Shown: piece after piece, positions 8,083 through 17,195 of the stretch
How the letters are laid out: each line of letters opens with the position of its first letter
Position numbering within the stretch: the first letter of the stretch is position 1
Source: Bacteroidales bacterium UBA1745
Lineage (GTDB): Bacteria > Bacteroidota > Bacteroidia > Bacteroidales > UBA932
Reading direction: 5' to 3'
NCBI GenBank assembly: GCA_002314885.1
Contig: DCHT01000066.1
Location: 10,116-74,115 of the forward strand
DNA length: 64,000 nucleotides
Made by a program: the position numbers and the translations under genes
The notes under the pieces: model-generated
Seen by the model: the letters and a program-made list of their open reading frames with translations, nothing else
The model's database searches: none
Told to the model about the DNA's origin: nothing

Positions 8083-8086
8083 TTCC

Positions 8087-9460
8087 TTATTCTGCCTGTG
8101 GGAGACGTCCCTTGTAGACCTGGAGGGCTGAGAGGTAGTCTGCTATGGCGTTGCAATAGTTCTCCTGGTTTGTGGCCAGGTTGGAATATACCTGAAGCAG
8201 GTCGGTCACAGTCGTGAAACCGGCGTCGAAGCTTACGAGAGCCTGCTCATAGAGGTATTCGGCATATTCCTTCTGGCTGCGGGCGAGTTCCAGTTCGTCC
8301 CAGGCGCTGGTCAGCTCGAGATAGAACTTGCGCTGCTGGAGCACGAGCATATCGTTGAGATGGTCCCTTTCATAGACGGCCTTGTCTATGGCCACCTGGT
8401 TCTGCCTGAGCTTGAAGCTTGTCTTGGCCCAGTCAGTGATAGGGATGCGCAGTGCGATGAATACGGTCGCATTGTCCTGCCAGCCTCTTCTGGTCGAGTA
8501 CATCGAGCCGCCGTAAGTGGCTCCGATGCCGATCTGAGGGAGGGCAGCGCCCATAGTCAGGAGCTTGTCGTATTTCTTGGCCTGAACCTGCATTTCGAGG
8601 AGCCTGTGCTCCTGGGTGCATTCAGCCACCTGGTATTCGTCCATATAGACTTTGTCCGGGCTAGGGATGTCGTCGATGGATGCGGCAGGGAATTCGTACT
8701 GGTCCAGGTCGAGGATGGAATATTCCATTCCTATGCTGCTGAGGAGGTTCATCTTGAGCAGCCTGAGGCCGGTGCGGAGTTTCATCTTGCCGTTCTGGAG
8801 TTCCTGCTTCTTGGTCTGCAGGAGCATGTGGTCGGCCTTGAGGATCACGCCTTCTTCAAGGGCGATTCCGGCTACTGCTTCCAATGAGTCCACGAGGGTC
8901 TGGAGAGTCTCAAGGGTCTTGGCCTTTTCCTGCAATGCAGTGACTTTGAAGTAGTTGGCCTCGACTTCCTCAAGTTTGCCGCGCTTTGCGATCTCGCCTT
9001 TGAGTTCGGCTGCCTCCACGCCCAACTGGGCATACTGAGTGCCGTGGATGATACGGCCGCCCAGGAAGATAGGCTGGATGGCGGTGAATCCGTAGTGACG
9101 TCCGAAGTCCAGCATCTTGATGTCCTTGCTGGTGGCTCCGAGTTCTGCGTAGGATTCTTCCCAGAGGGCCTGGATGTTGTAGCCGAATTCGGAGTAGCCG
9201 AAGAGGGCTGCAGGCTCCACCTGGATGAGGTAGTCGCTGCTCTTGAACGCCCAGCCGCTGAAGCTGACGTTAGGGAAGAAGTTGGTGATTACTTCCGCTT
9301 TCTTGGCCTTGGCGGCGATTATGTCCAGGTCAGCGCTCTTGACCTCGGTGCTGTTGTCGAGGGCGATGCGCTTGCATTCATCAAGGCTGAGGACCTTGTT
9401 CTGTGCGCCTGCTGACAACCCGGCCAGCAGAAGCAGAATGGTGATTATGCTATTTTTCAT
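8087..9460 (-). CDS. TolC-family outer-membrane efflux protein
   Basis: A 457-residue outer-membrane factor with signal peptide MKNSIITILLLLAGLSAGAQ. Two long alpha-helical hairpin repeats follow, with the typical opening LSLDECKRIALDNSTEVKSA and the second-half motif LQVYSNLATNQENYCNAIADY near the end. TolC trimers form the exit duct for tripartite efflux. An in-frame extension reaches back to 9580, but those 40 residues lie inside the pump gene and look like non-coding translation; the signal peptide fixes the start at 9460. The gene overlaps the 3' end of the RND pump gene by 11 bases, showing one operon with pump and adaptor. Confidence 0.92.
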   Translation of the reverse strand: MKNSIITILLLLAGLSAGAQNKVLSLDECKRIALDNSTEVKSADLDIIAAKAKKAEVITNFFPNVSFSGWAFKSSDYLIQVEPAALFGYSEFGYNIQALWEESYAELGATSKDIKMLDFGRHYGFTAIQPIFLGGRIIHGTQYAQLGVEAAELKGEIAKRGKLEEVEANYFKVTALQEKAKTLETLQTLVDSLEAVAGIALEEGVILKADHMLLQTKKQELQNGKMKLRTGLRLLKMNLLSSIGMEYSILDLDQYEFPAASIDDIPSPDKVYMDEYQVAECTQEHRLLEMQVQAKKYDKLLTMGAALPQIGIGATYGGSMYSTRRGWQDNATVFIALRIPITDWAKTSFKLRQNQVAIDKAVYERDHLNDMLVLQQRKFYLELTSAWDELELARSQKEYAEYLYEQALVSFDAGFTTVTDLLQVYSNLATNQENYCNAIADYLSALQVYKGRLPQAE

Positions 9461-12400
9461 CAGCTTTGTCCCTCCTTGCGAACAGCTGCCAGTATGCAAC
9501 CGGCATAATGAGTACGATGAATGGCAGAGTGATGAGAACGCCGAAGCAGATGACCAGTCCCATTGGCATCCAGAGCGCATCGCCGCTGATGATCATCGGA
9601 AGGACTCCGAGGGCGGTGGTGCAGGAGGTCAGGAAGATTGGGCGCATACGTCTTGCGCCGGCCAGCATTGCGGCATCCTTATATGTATATCCCTCTTTGA
9701 AGTGGAGGGCTTCAGCATATTCGAACATCATAATTCCGTTTCGGACGATGATGCCTATCAGGGATATGAGACCGAGAAGGGCAGTCATTGAGAAGTCCTG
9801 GTCGAACATCAGCAGTCCCACGAAAGCTCCGAAGATGCAGAGCAGGGAAAGAACCATTGTGAGGACTGGAATATTGAACTTCTTGAAGGTGATCAGCAGG
9901 AAGAGGAATATGATGAGGAGGGCGGCGATGAAGGATTTCACGAGCATAGGGGTGAGTTCCTTGTTCACTGCGGTCAGACCGCCTTCAGCGACTGTGACGC
10001 CCTCAGGAAGGTCTGTGAGGTTCTCTTCGCTCCACTTGCGGAAGCGCTTCATGAATGCAGGGAGCGACTTCTTGGATTTGATGTCGGCTGCGATTGCGAT
10101 GGATGCATCAGTACCGGCACTGCGTACCAGCTGAGTAGGAACCCAGCCCGGTTCGAGGTCGGCAATCGAACGCAGAGGCACTTTGATACCAGGTATGACG
10201 CTCTTGACCATCTTGTTGCCCAGGTCATCGTAGGTCTCAGGCTTCTTGTCGCTGTAGAGTATGACTGGGATGGTTTCCTCGTCGCCCTGGGAGAGGTTCA
10301 GAAGGGAAGTGGCGCCATAATCCTGTGCGAGTGAGAGTGAGAGCGGCACTGGGTTGATGCCCATCTTGAGGGCGTCGTCGCGATGGAGGTTGACATTGAC
10401 GGCTGCGGCAGTCTCATAGTCGCTGTGCACCCATTTTACGATGTCGCCCTGCTGGCTGAAGAAGCCTTTGATCTTCTCAGCAACAGCATAGAGGTCCTCT
10501 CTGTTCTTGCCCTTGACGATGACTTCTGCAGGTGAGCTTACGACCTGATAGTCCATCTGTTTGATATGTACGACGGCGTCGTCGAAGTAGAATTCGTATT
10601 TCTCCTCGAACTCGCCTATGAGCTCATCGGTGGCCTTGTCGCTGGTCGTGTTGATGATGAACTGCGCATAGTTCCTGGACGGGAGGCCTGGAGCGTAGGT
10701 CGCGTGGAAGCGAGGGGCGCTGGCTCCGACGAAGGTGGTGACGTTGCGTACCCTTCGGTCCTGACGGAAGAGGGCTGCGAGCGAGTCGGCCTCTTCCTGG
10801 GTGTGCTGGAGATTGTGTCCGTCGTCGAGGAACATTTCAGCCACGAAAAGGTCTCTGGAGGCCTTTGGAAGGAACTGTACGTTCAGTTTGGTGAACACGA
10901 AGAATCCGGCTGCAATGATGACTACGCCTGTGATTATGGTCGCCTTAGGGAAGCGGAACACGAGCTTCTCGCCCTTGTCATAGACTTTCTGGAGGGCTCC
11001 AAAGAAGGCGTCCTGTATCTTTGCGAACTTGCCCTTAGGCTCGTCGTCGGAAGGACCGGCAATGAAGCGTACTTCCATCGATGGCACCACGAGGACTGCG
11101 TATGCGAGGGAAATGAGGAGGGCAAGGGCGAGAATCCAAGGGAACATTCCGAACACGTCACCGATGTTGCCGACGGCGAAAATCAGGAGAGGGAAGAGCA
11201 TCAGCGAGATGCTGAGGGTACTCATCAGCATAGGAATGAAGAGTTCCTCGCAGGATGCGGTCGCTGCCTGGAGCCTGGTCGGGTATTTGCCGACCTTGTC
11301 CATATAGCCGTCCATCGTGATGATGGAGTCGTCCACAATCATACCCAGCACCACAATCAATGCGGCGAGGGTCACGGTGTTCAGCGGCAGGCCCATCAGG
11401 TACATCAGCGCAATGGCGATGGCCGTGCAGGCCGGAACGCCGGTGGATGCGATGATTGCTGACTTGAACGGGAAGAGCATCAGCATCACCAGGACTACGA
11501 CGAGTATGGAGATGAGAAGGTCCCTGAGGAAGTTCAGGATGGAAGTGCGCACTACCTTAGGCTGGTCGGTGACCCTGGTGAGCTCAACGCTGTCCGGAAG
11601 CTCTGCCTCGAAGGCGTGGAGCACCTTGTCAACCTTGGCTCCGAATGCTACGATATCCTTGTTAGGACGCATTGAGACGGACATCAGGAGGGTGTTGTCG
11701 CCATTGTATTTGATGGAAGAGGTCTTTTCCATAAGCCTTCTTTCCACAGTGGCCACGTCATCCACGCGCACAACTCCGCCGGTCGGGTCGTCGAAGACTA
11801 TCTGCTGGGAGATGTCTTCCACTGATGTGATGCCTTCACGCAGGTAGATCTTGGTGAATTCATCTCCGATAGGGAAGTTGCCGGCAGGGAGATTGAGGCC
11901 TTCGGTGAGGAAGTTGAAGGACATAACTCCGGAATTGATGCCGTAGGCGGACATCCTGTCGGTGTCGGCGATCACGGCTATCTCTTCCTTCTGTCGGCCG
12001 AGTATGTTGACGCGGGACACGTCGTTGATGGCGAGCAGCCTTTCCTTGAGGTCTGCGGCATATTCATTCATCTCAGTCCAACCCTTGTCGTCGGACTTGA
12101 GGGAAATCAGGATGGAGGAAATGTTGCTGAAATCGTCCACTACGACGATGGCGGCGACATTTACCGGAAGCGTGAGCTTGCGGGTCTGGAACTTGAATTT
12201 GAGGTCGGTCCAGGTCTGACGCAGCTTGCTTCCGTCGACGTCCAGGGTCACGAAGATGTAGCAGATACCGTCCTTGGAAACGGACTTGATCTTGTCTCTG
12301 ACAACCTCCGGACAACCCATCAGAACCTCTTCGAGAGGCTTGGTGAGTTCTCGTTCCACCTGTTCGGCCGAGGCGCCGGGATAGACACCGGCCACCAGAC

Positions 12401-12545
12401 CCTGCACGATCTCAAGGGTAGGGAACTCGTCCTTCTTCATCTTCCAAAGGCCGAGTATGCCTATCAGGATGAGACCCAGCAGCACCAGGTAAACGAATTT
12501 CTTGGCCTCGATGGCCCAGCTTACTATTTTACCGATCCAGCTCAT
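9450..12545 (-). CDS. RND-family efflux pump permease (AcrB/CusA-like)
   Basis: A 1031-residue inner-membrane RND transporter of normal length. It opens with one TM helix, followed by the porter-domain start KMKKDEFPTLEIVQGLVAGV and YPGASAEQVERELTKPLEE. Paired blocks of TM helices include TVTLAALIVVLGMIVDDSII, the expected proton-relay TM4 segment with adjacent Asp residues. A second half repeats the plan (ALLGLISLIGIIVRNGIMMF). It exports substrates by proton antiport together with the adaptor encoded upstream (4-base overlap) and the TolC protein encoded downstream (11-base overlap). The sequence does not tell whether drugs, bile acids, metals or metabolites are exported; it lacks an obvious methionine-rich metal signature. 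Confidence 0.95.
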   Translation of the reverse strand: MSWIGKIVSWAIEAKKFVYLVLLGLILIGILGLWKMKKDEFPTLEIVQGLVAGVYPGASAEQVERELTKPLEEVLMGCPEVVRDKIKSVSKDGICYIFVTLDVDGSKLRQTWTDLKFKFQTRKLTLPVNVAAIVVVDDFSNISSILISLKSDDKGWTEMNEYAADLKERLLAINDVSRVNILGRQKEEIAVIADTDRMSAYGINSGVMSFNFLTEGLNLPAGNFPIGDEFTKIYLREGITSVEDISQQIVFDDPTGGVVRVDDVATVERRLMEKTSSIKYNGDNTLLMSVSMRPNKDIVAFGAKVDKVLHAFEAELPDSVELTRVTDQPKVVRTSILNFLRDLLISILVVVLVMLMLFPFKSAIIASTGVPACTAIAIALMYLMGLPLNTVTLAALIVVLGMIVDDSIITMDGYMDKVGKYPTRLQAATASCEELFIPMLMSTLSISLMLFPLLIFAVGNIGDVFGMFPWILALALLISLAYAVLVVPSMEVRFIAGPSDDEPKGKFAKIQDAFFGALQKVYDKGEKLVFRFPKATIITGVVIIAAGFFVFTKLNVQFLPKASRDLFVAEMFLDDGHNLQHTQEEADSLAALFRQDRRVRNVTTFVGASAPRFHATYAPGLPSRNYAQFIINTTSDKATDELIGEFEEKYEFYFDDAVVHIKQMDYQVVSSPAEVIVKGKNREDLYAVAEKIKGFFSQQGDIVKWVHSDYETAAAVNVNLHRDDALKMGINPVPLSLSLAQDYGATSLLNLSQGDEETIPVILYSDKKPETYDDLGNKMVKSVIPGIKVPLRSIADLEPGWVPTQLVRSAGTDASIAIAADIKSKKSLPAFMKRFRKWSEENLTDLPEGVTVAEGGLTAVNKELTPMLVKSFIAALLIIFLFLLITFKKFNIPVLTMVLSLLCIFGAFVGLLMFDQDFSMTALLGLISLIGIIVRNGIMMFEYAEALHFKEGYTYKDAAMLAGARRMRPIFLTSCTTALGVLPMIISGDALWMPMGLVICFGVLITLPFIVLIMPVAYWQLFARRDKADEK

Positions 12546-13573
12546 CGACGCACTACTTTGTTTGGACTGGCCTTCATTCCAGTGCTGACTTTGGACATTC
12601 CTTCCACGATTACGAGGTCACCGCTTGCAAGGCCGGATTTGATGGCTACGCCCTTGCCCACGAAGTTGCCTGTGGTAACATAGCGCTTCTGCACCGTGCT
12701 GGTGGAATCGACCATCCACACGTAACTGCCGCCCTCGTCGACTTTGACTACGGATGCAGGAATCTCGAGACGGTCTTCGACTGAGTGCTGCAGATAGACT
12801 TTGCATATCATACCGGGCTTGAGGCCTGAAGGCTTCTTGAAAAGTCTGACTTCAGCAGTGTAGGAATGGGAGAGGGAATGGGTGTTGACTCCGACTGAGG
12901 ATATTTTACCTTCGATTTCCATTCCTTCGAGGGCAGGTACTACGACGGTAGCTGCAGAACCTGTCTTTACGAGGGAATATTCGGTTTCCGGAATCTCAAT
13001 GCTGACGTTCAGGTCGCCCTCGTCGAGTATTTCGATGAGGCGTTCTCCTGTGGTAACGTTCTGTCCCACAGTGACATATACTTCGCTGACGGTGCCGGAG
13101 AACGGAGCCCTGACATCGCATTTGGCGAGGGAACGGTCCGAAATGTCTGCCGATGCCACTGCCTGTGCAAGCTTGGTTTCGATCTCCATCCACTTGATTT
13201 CGGACAGGCCGCCGGCCTCATAAACCTTCTTTGCACGCTCGTAGCCGTCCTTTGCCTGACGCAGGGTGGCCTGGTTGGCATCGTGGAGGCTCTTCACGTC
13301 CGGAGCATCGATGTGGGCGAGGAGACCGCCGTTCCTGGCGCTCTGGCCGACCCTTGCAGAGAGGGAAGTGATGACTCCTGAATGAGGGGCGAGGATGAGC
13401 TGATGACGGGCAGACTGGATGTTGCCGTCGTAGCTCTTGTTGAATGTCTTCTCGGATTCACCTATTTCGATGACGCCCACCGGAATGACCCTTTCTGCCG
13501 TTTCCTGGTGGCGTCTGCCGCATCCGCCGAGAATGAGGATGCAGAGGCTCAGTATTGTACAGATCTTCTTCAT
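12542..13573 (-). CDS. RND efflux periplasmic adaptor (membrane fusion protein), lipoprotein
   Basis: A 343-residue lipoprotein: signal MKKICTILSLCILILGGCGR with lipobox LGGC. Domains follow the adaptor plan: beta-barrel/lipoyl half-motif (NIQSARHQLILAPHSGVITS), a helical hairpin (DANQATLRQAKDGYERAKKV to LAQAVASADISDRSLAKCDV), the second lipoyl half (RAPFSGTVSEVYVTVGQNVT) and a membrane-proximal domain. It bridges the inner-membrane pump to the TolC channel. It overlaps the pump gene by four bases and starts three bases after a small lipoprotein gene, making a four-gene efflux operon. The full family motif set and intact length suggest it is functional. Confidence 0.93.
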   Translation of the reverse strand: MKKICTILSLCILILGGCGRRHQETAERVIPVGVIEIGESEKTFNKSYDGNIQSARHQLILAPHSGVITSLSARVGQSARNGGLLAHIDAPDVKSLHDANQATLRQAKDGYERAKKVYEAGGLSEIKWMEIETKLAQAVASADISDRSLAKCDVRAPFSGTVSEVYVTVGQNVTTGERLIEILDEGDLNVSIEIPETEYSLVKTGSAATVVVPALEGMEIEGKISSVGVNTHSLSHSYTAEVRLFKKPSGLKPGMICKVYLQHSVEDRLEIPASVVKVDEGGSYVWMVDSTSTVQKRYVTTGNFVGKGVAIKSGLASGDLVIVEGMSKVSTGMKASPNKVVRR

Positions 13574-13576
13574 CGC

Positions 13577-14137
13577 TTATTTCTCGAGTTTTGCAAAACA
13601 GATGATTTCATCGCTTATGACCTTGTATTCGAGCAGAACGTCTTCGAGGCCGACTGTGGTTTCCATCACGAAGTTGCTGATAGGGTATATGTTCAGGATG
13701 ATGTAATTTCCATTCTCATAATATGTACCCTTGCCGCTGAGTTCCACCTGTACGGCCGGAGCACGGTTCATAATGCTTCCGGTAGTACCTTCTTCGGCGA
13801 GCAGGAGAATGCCTGTACCTCTCTCAAGCCTGAGGGCGTCGGTATCCTTGTCGTAGGTTGCGTAGAACATAAGGCTGTGGGAAGACATCATCACGCTCAT
13901 ATTCACGAGCCATCCGCCGTCTTCGTTGTCGATGATGTACATCTGACCGGCTTCGTTTGAGATGATGAATTTCTGCTTGATGTCTGTGTAGCCCGGAGTG
14001 ACGCATTCGCACTCGATGTTTCCGGACATCTTGAAATGATAAGTGCCAGGAATGGCCTTAGACGCGCTTTTCTCGCAGGATGAAAGGCTGAGGAGGCCTG
14101 CTGCGATGAGGAGGACTGAAAGAATTCTGAGTTTCAT
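13577..14137 (-). CDS. Small lipoprotein of unknown function heading the efflux operon
   Basis: A 186-residue lipoprotein (MKLRILSVLLIAAGLLSLSS, lipobox LSSC) that I do not recognise. The mature part is rich in beta-strand patterns (GTYHFKMSGNIECECV, FIISNEAGQMYIIDNEDGG, VQVELSGKGTYYENGNYI), consistent with a small lipocalin-like or beta-sandwich fold. It is first in the minus-strand run with only three bases before the adaptor gene, so it is probably co-expressed with the pump and could act as an accessory or envelope sensor; this is inference from position only. A -7 element lies about 50 bases upstream. Confidence 0.75.
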   Translation of the reverse strand: MKLRILSVLLIAAGLLSLSSCEKSASKAIPGTYHFKMSGNIECECVTPGYTDIKQKFIISNEAGQMYIIDNEDGGWLVNMSVMMSSHSLMFYATYDKDTDALRLERGTGILLLAEEGTTGSIMNRAPAVQVELSGKGTYYENGNYIILNIYPISNFVMETTVGLEDVLLEYKVISDEIICFAKLEK

Positions 14138-14187
14138 ATTTTTAGTTTAAATTTTTTCTGACAGGAAACGCTTTTGCGTAATTGCGC

Positions 14188-14195
14188 CAAATATA
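14188..14195 (-). promoter_or_regulatory. -7 promoter element (TATATTTG) of the efflux operon
   Basis: TATATTTG on the minus strand fits TAnnTTTG, about 50 bases before the first gene of the efflux run (start 14137). No clear -33 TTTG is visible. It sits in the 111-base divergent interval shared with the barrel-protein gene. Confidence 0.5.
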
Positions 14196-14217
14196 GCGAT
14201 TATTTGCCGATATTTCT

Positions 14218-14225
14218 TATTTTTG
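14218..14225 (+). promoter_or_regulatory. -7 promoter element (TATTTTTG) of the outer-membrane protein operon
   Basis: TATTTTTG fits TAnnTTTG and lies 23 bases before the ATG at 14249. It makes upstream in-frame starts unlikely because they would fall before the transcript begins. No strong -33 match is seen. Confidence 0.5.
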
Positions 14226-14248
14226 CGACACAAATCAATGCATATTAT

Positions 14249-14968
14249 ATGTCTATCAGGCGTTATACACTTATTCTATTCGCCTCATTAGCCAGTATAT
14301 CCCTTTCAGCTCAGACGGTCGGTGAGCCTGCCGACTCTGTCCAGGTGGAAGTGGACCTGCCGGTGATCGAGGAACAGAAGCCCGTTGACCAGGGCTACAA
14401 AGTCGAAATCAGTGTCGGCTGGGGAGACCAGATGTTCGAGACTCTCATCTGGCACGAGATCCAGCCTCCTTTCGGTCAGGTGCCCGACGAAGAGGTGCTC
14501 AATATCAAGCAGAACTACAAATACTATCAGCACGCGTTCTTAAGCGGTTATTTCAACGTGCGCAAATGGTTCAGCCTCGGTCTGATGCTGGATTTCAGCG
14601 GCGTCTGCTGGGAAACTGCCGATTACAAGGGCAACGGCGATTTCATTGCGAAGACCAGCGATGAGAGGTTTATGAACATCTGCCTTATTCCGCAGCTGCG
14701 CTTCAACTATATGAACAAGCAGTATGTCTCCCTCCACACCGGACTGGGTCTCGGTATGAACGTGAATACCGGCACGGAGAAGGACTATCTCGGCAGGCAG
14801 ACCGTCGTCGCTCCGGCTTTCTATCTGGATCTGATCGGTGTGAAGGCCTGCTACAAGAATTTCTTCGGAGCGGTGGACCTTGGCGGCATCATCTCCCTCC
14901 AGAATCAGACTGAAATCTATCTCCTCGGCTCCCGTATGTTCAGCGTCAGCCTGGGCGTTCAATTCTAA
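14249..14968 (+). CDS. Putative outer-membrane beta-barrel protein
   Basis: A 239-residue protein with signal peptide MSIRRYTLILFASLASISLS (cleavage near SAQ), followed by an acidic linker. Alternating-hydrophobicity strands follow (VEISVGWGDQMF, AFLSGYFNVRKWFSLGLMLD, YVSLHTGLGLGMNVN, FFGAVDLGGI), ending in SRMFSVSLGVQF. The terminal Phe is typical of outer-membrane barrels. The exact family is not recognised. A longer reading from 14174 exists but begins before the likely transcription start and would bury the signal peptide. The lipoprotein esterase gene follows after six bases, so the two are probably one transcript. Confidence 0.75.
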   Translation: MSIRRYTLILFASLASISLSAQTVGEPADSVQVEVDLPVIEEQKPVDQGYKVEISVGWGDQMFETLIWHEIQPPFGQVPDEEVLNIKQNYKYYQHAFLSGYFNVRKWFSLGLMLDFSGVCWETADYKGNGDFIAKTSDERFMNICLIPQLRFNYMNKQYVSLHTGLGLGMNVNTGTEKDYLGRQTVVAPAFYLDLIGVKACYKNFFGAVDLGGIISLQNQTEIYLLGSRMFSVSLGVQF

Positions 14969-14974
14969 GCTGCT

Positions 14975-16264
14975 ATGAAAAGGATACTTTCAATGATAAT
15001 ATGCCTTGTCACCGTCTGCGGATGCGTGTTTGACAAGGATTACTACATCAATTTCGATGATATTTCCTACACTCCCGGAATGTTCAAGGTGAAGTGTCAG
15101 AAGACCACGGACCTGTCTGACGGTCTGCCTGAAGACGCGATGCTTCCGGACGGTACTTCAGTGAATGCCTTCCTCGCCGATTCCCTCGAGGCTGCGACCA
15201 AGGCTACCAGCACTTCCGCCAATGCCTTCATCCAGAATTTCCAGAAATGGGGGACACAGAGCAAGCTGACGGAAATCAGCGGCATCTATGAGTCCGTGGA
15301 TGAATACGGCAACCCAATCACCCTTTCCGGCAAAGTCATCATCCCGACCAAGAGTGAGATCAAGCGAGTGATTCTCGTGTCGCATTACACCATCGGCTCC
15401 GATATGGAGGCACCTAGCAATTCCTTCCCTCTGGAGGCCCAGCTGGCACAGTTGGGCTATGCCATCGTCTGTCCGGACTACATAGGCTACGGCATCACCA
15501 ACGACCGCTATCATCCATATCTTATGATGGAACAGACGGCCAGGAACGTCATCGATATGTATCTGGCCGTGATGCCTTTCCTGAAGGCCATCGACCGCGC
15601 TCCTAAGTACGAGGAAATCTACCTTATGGGCTATTCCCAGGGCGGTGGAACCACTATGGCAGTCCAGTATATGCTTGAGAGGGACCACGGTCCTTCCAGC
15701 GCCACTCCGGTTAAGATCAAGCGAGTTTTTGCGGGCGGCGGAATCTACGACATCAAGGGCACTTTCGAGAGCTATATCACGACCAATCAGGCCTCCTATC
15801 CTTGTGGCGTGCCTTTCGTGATCGTGGGTCAGGTGAAGGGCAACCATCTCGATGACGCACTGATTACGACCCTGCTTAGGCCGTCCATCACCCGTCATCT
15901 CGACGAGTGGTTCCTCAAAAAGACTACTATGACAGGTCAGATGAACAAGATCATCGACACTCACGTGACGGATGAGATCCTGACTCCGGTCGCATTCGAC
16001 AGGGCCAGTCCGGAGATCACGCAGCTTTATCAGGTGATGACATTGAACTCAGTTCTGTCTCTTGCCTGGCAGCCTTCCGCCCCTGTCTATATGCTCCATT
16101 CCATAGATGACAACACTGTTCCGTTCTCGAACGCGGCAAGTGCGAAAGTCCGTTGGGCTGATTCAAATATCCAGTACAACTTCGGACATTACGGCAGCCA
16201 CGCAATGTGTTGTCTCAGATTTGTTTACACCGTCAAGACTATACTGCAGAATGAGAACGAATAA
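14975..16264 (+). CDS. Lipoprotein alpha/beta hydrolase (esterase/lipase-like)
   Basis: A 429-residue lipoprotein: MKRILSMIICLVTVCGCVFD with lipobox VCGC. The hydrolase core begins with a beta-sandwich-like lead-in, then VILVSHYTIGS (oxyanion region), CPDYIGYGITNDRYHPYL and the nucleophile elbow YLMGYSQGGGTTMA (Ser of GYSQG). The acid is in the segment YMLHSIDDNTVPF, and a His lies near the C-terminus (FGHYGSHAMCC). This arrangement resembles secretory-lipase and prolyl-oligopeptidase-type esterases. It is anchored to the envelope; the substrate is unknown. Its end overlaps by 14 bases the next lipoprotein gene, implying coupled translation. Confidence 0.85.
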   Translation: MKRILSMIICLVTVCGCVFDKDYYINFDDISYTPGMFKVKCQKTTDLSDGLPEDAMLPDGTSVNAFLADSLEAATKATSTSANAFIQNFQKWGTQSKLTEISGIYESVDEYGNPITLSGKVIIPTKSEIKRVILVSHYTIGSDMEAPSNSFPLEAQLAQLGYAIVCPDYIGYGITNDRYHPYLMMEQTARNVIDMYLAVMPFLKAIDRAPKYEEIYLMGYSQGGGTTMAVQYMLERDHGPSSATPVKIKRVFAGGGIYDIKGTFESYITTNQASYPCGVPFVIVGQVKGNHLDDALITTLLRPSITRHLDEWFLKKTTMTGQMNKIIDTHVTDEILTPVAFDRASPEITQLYQVMTLNSVLSLAWQPSAPVYMLHSIDDNTVPFSNAASAKVRWADSNIQYNFGHYGSHAMCCLRFVYTVKTILQNENE

Positions 16265-17159
16265 TAGATTTTTCCTTGCGCTGGGCTTGTTCCTTTTTGC
16301 GCTTGCCTCAGTTACTTCCTGCGACGATGTGGCTCCTTCAAAGTCCGGTCCTAAGGTGGTTATTGACATTCAGATCAACCGCGTTTCCGCCGGCTTTGTG
16401 GATGTGACTTTCACTCCCGACCAGCCTGCCTATTACGCCATCAGCGTCGATCCTGTCGTGGAGGGTGTAGACCCTGCCGGAAATGAGCAGGTGTTTATGG
16501 ATCTGGCCCTCGACAGCCTATATATGAAATATGTAGTGTGGCGTCACGCCCACCTCATCAAATTGGAGCATATCGTGGCGGATTTTCCTTCCCACAGCCT
16601 TATGTATGGTGAGACCAATTATGTGCAGAACTTCCTCAAACCGGACACGGATTACTGGGTGTACTGCTTCGTGGTCGACCACAATTCCAACAAGGCCGAC
16701 GGTCAGCTTTACTGGACGACCATCCACACCGAAAAGGAGAGCATTTTCAACAATACCCGTTTCAAATACCGCATAAAAGGGGAGTGGGACTATATCTACC
16801 CTTACAACAAGGAGACCGGCGATATGGTCATCGACGTGCCTTGGGTGGGTATGACCATCGACAAGGAGGATCTTGTGGCAGGTGGATATGCGAGTCCGGG
16901 CGCCTATTTCGACGAAATGTTCAAGACTTACAACAATGACAACGGTATGGTTCTCACCGGTGTATATGTGCATCAGAACAACGGTGTAGGCGACGGCTCT
17001 TCGAGGACGAAGTTCGAGGTCGGACATACCTATTACACCGGTTTGGCCATTATGGATGGTCCGCGTGGCGAGGCCTTCGATATCTACAGCTTCACTTGGG
17101 AAGGTCCCGACACAGACCTTTTCTTCGAGGATTCCTCAAGTACCCTCGGGGCTTGGTAG
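16251..17159 (+). CDS. Lipoprotein of unknown function with Fn3-like N-terminal part
   Basis: A 302-residue lipoprotein; the signal peptide NNRFFLALGLFLFALASVTS with lipobox TSC fixes the start at 16251 rather than an in-frame ATG at 16107 inside the esterase gene. The first mature domain (VVIDIQINRVSAGFVDVTFT, then DTDYWVYCFVVDHN) has the strand pattern of fibronectin-III-like domains common in Bacteroidota surface lipoproteins. The C-terminal half (FKYRIKGEWDYIYPYNKETG and later strands) is not recognised. The 14-base overlap with the esterase gene suggests the two products function together at the envelope. No catalytic motif is apparent. Confidence 0.7.
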   Translation: MRTNNRFFLALGLFLFALASVTSCDDVAPSKSGPKVVIDIQINRVSAGFVDVTFTPDQPAYYAISVDPVVEGVDPAGNEQVFMDLALDSLYMKYVVWRHAHLIKLEHIVADFPSHSLMYGETNYVQNFLKPDTDYWVYCFVVDHNSNKADGQLYWTTIHTEKESIFNNTRFKYRIKGEWDYIYPYNKETGDMVIDVPWVGMTIDKEDLVAGGYASPGAYFDEMFKTYNNDNGMVLTGVYVHQNNGVGDGSSRTKFEVGHTYYTGLAIMDGPRGEAFDIYSFTWEGPDTDLFFEDSSSTLGAW

Positions 17160-17195
17160 TATGTAATCAGCAATCGTGTTTTAACCTTTTATATT

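Noticed and set aside
9461..9580. A 40-residue N-terminal extension of the TolC-like protein
   Set aside because: It lies inside the RND pump gene, has no export features and would bury the clear signal peptide starting at 9460.
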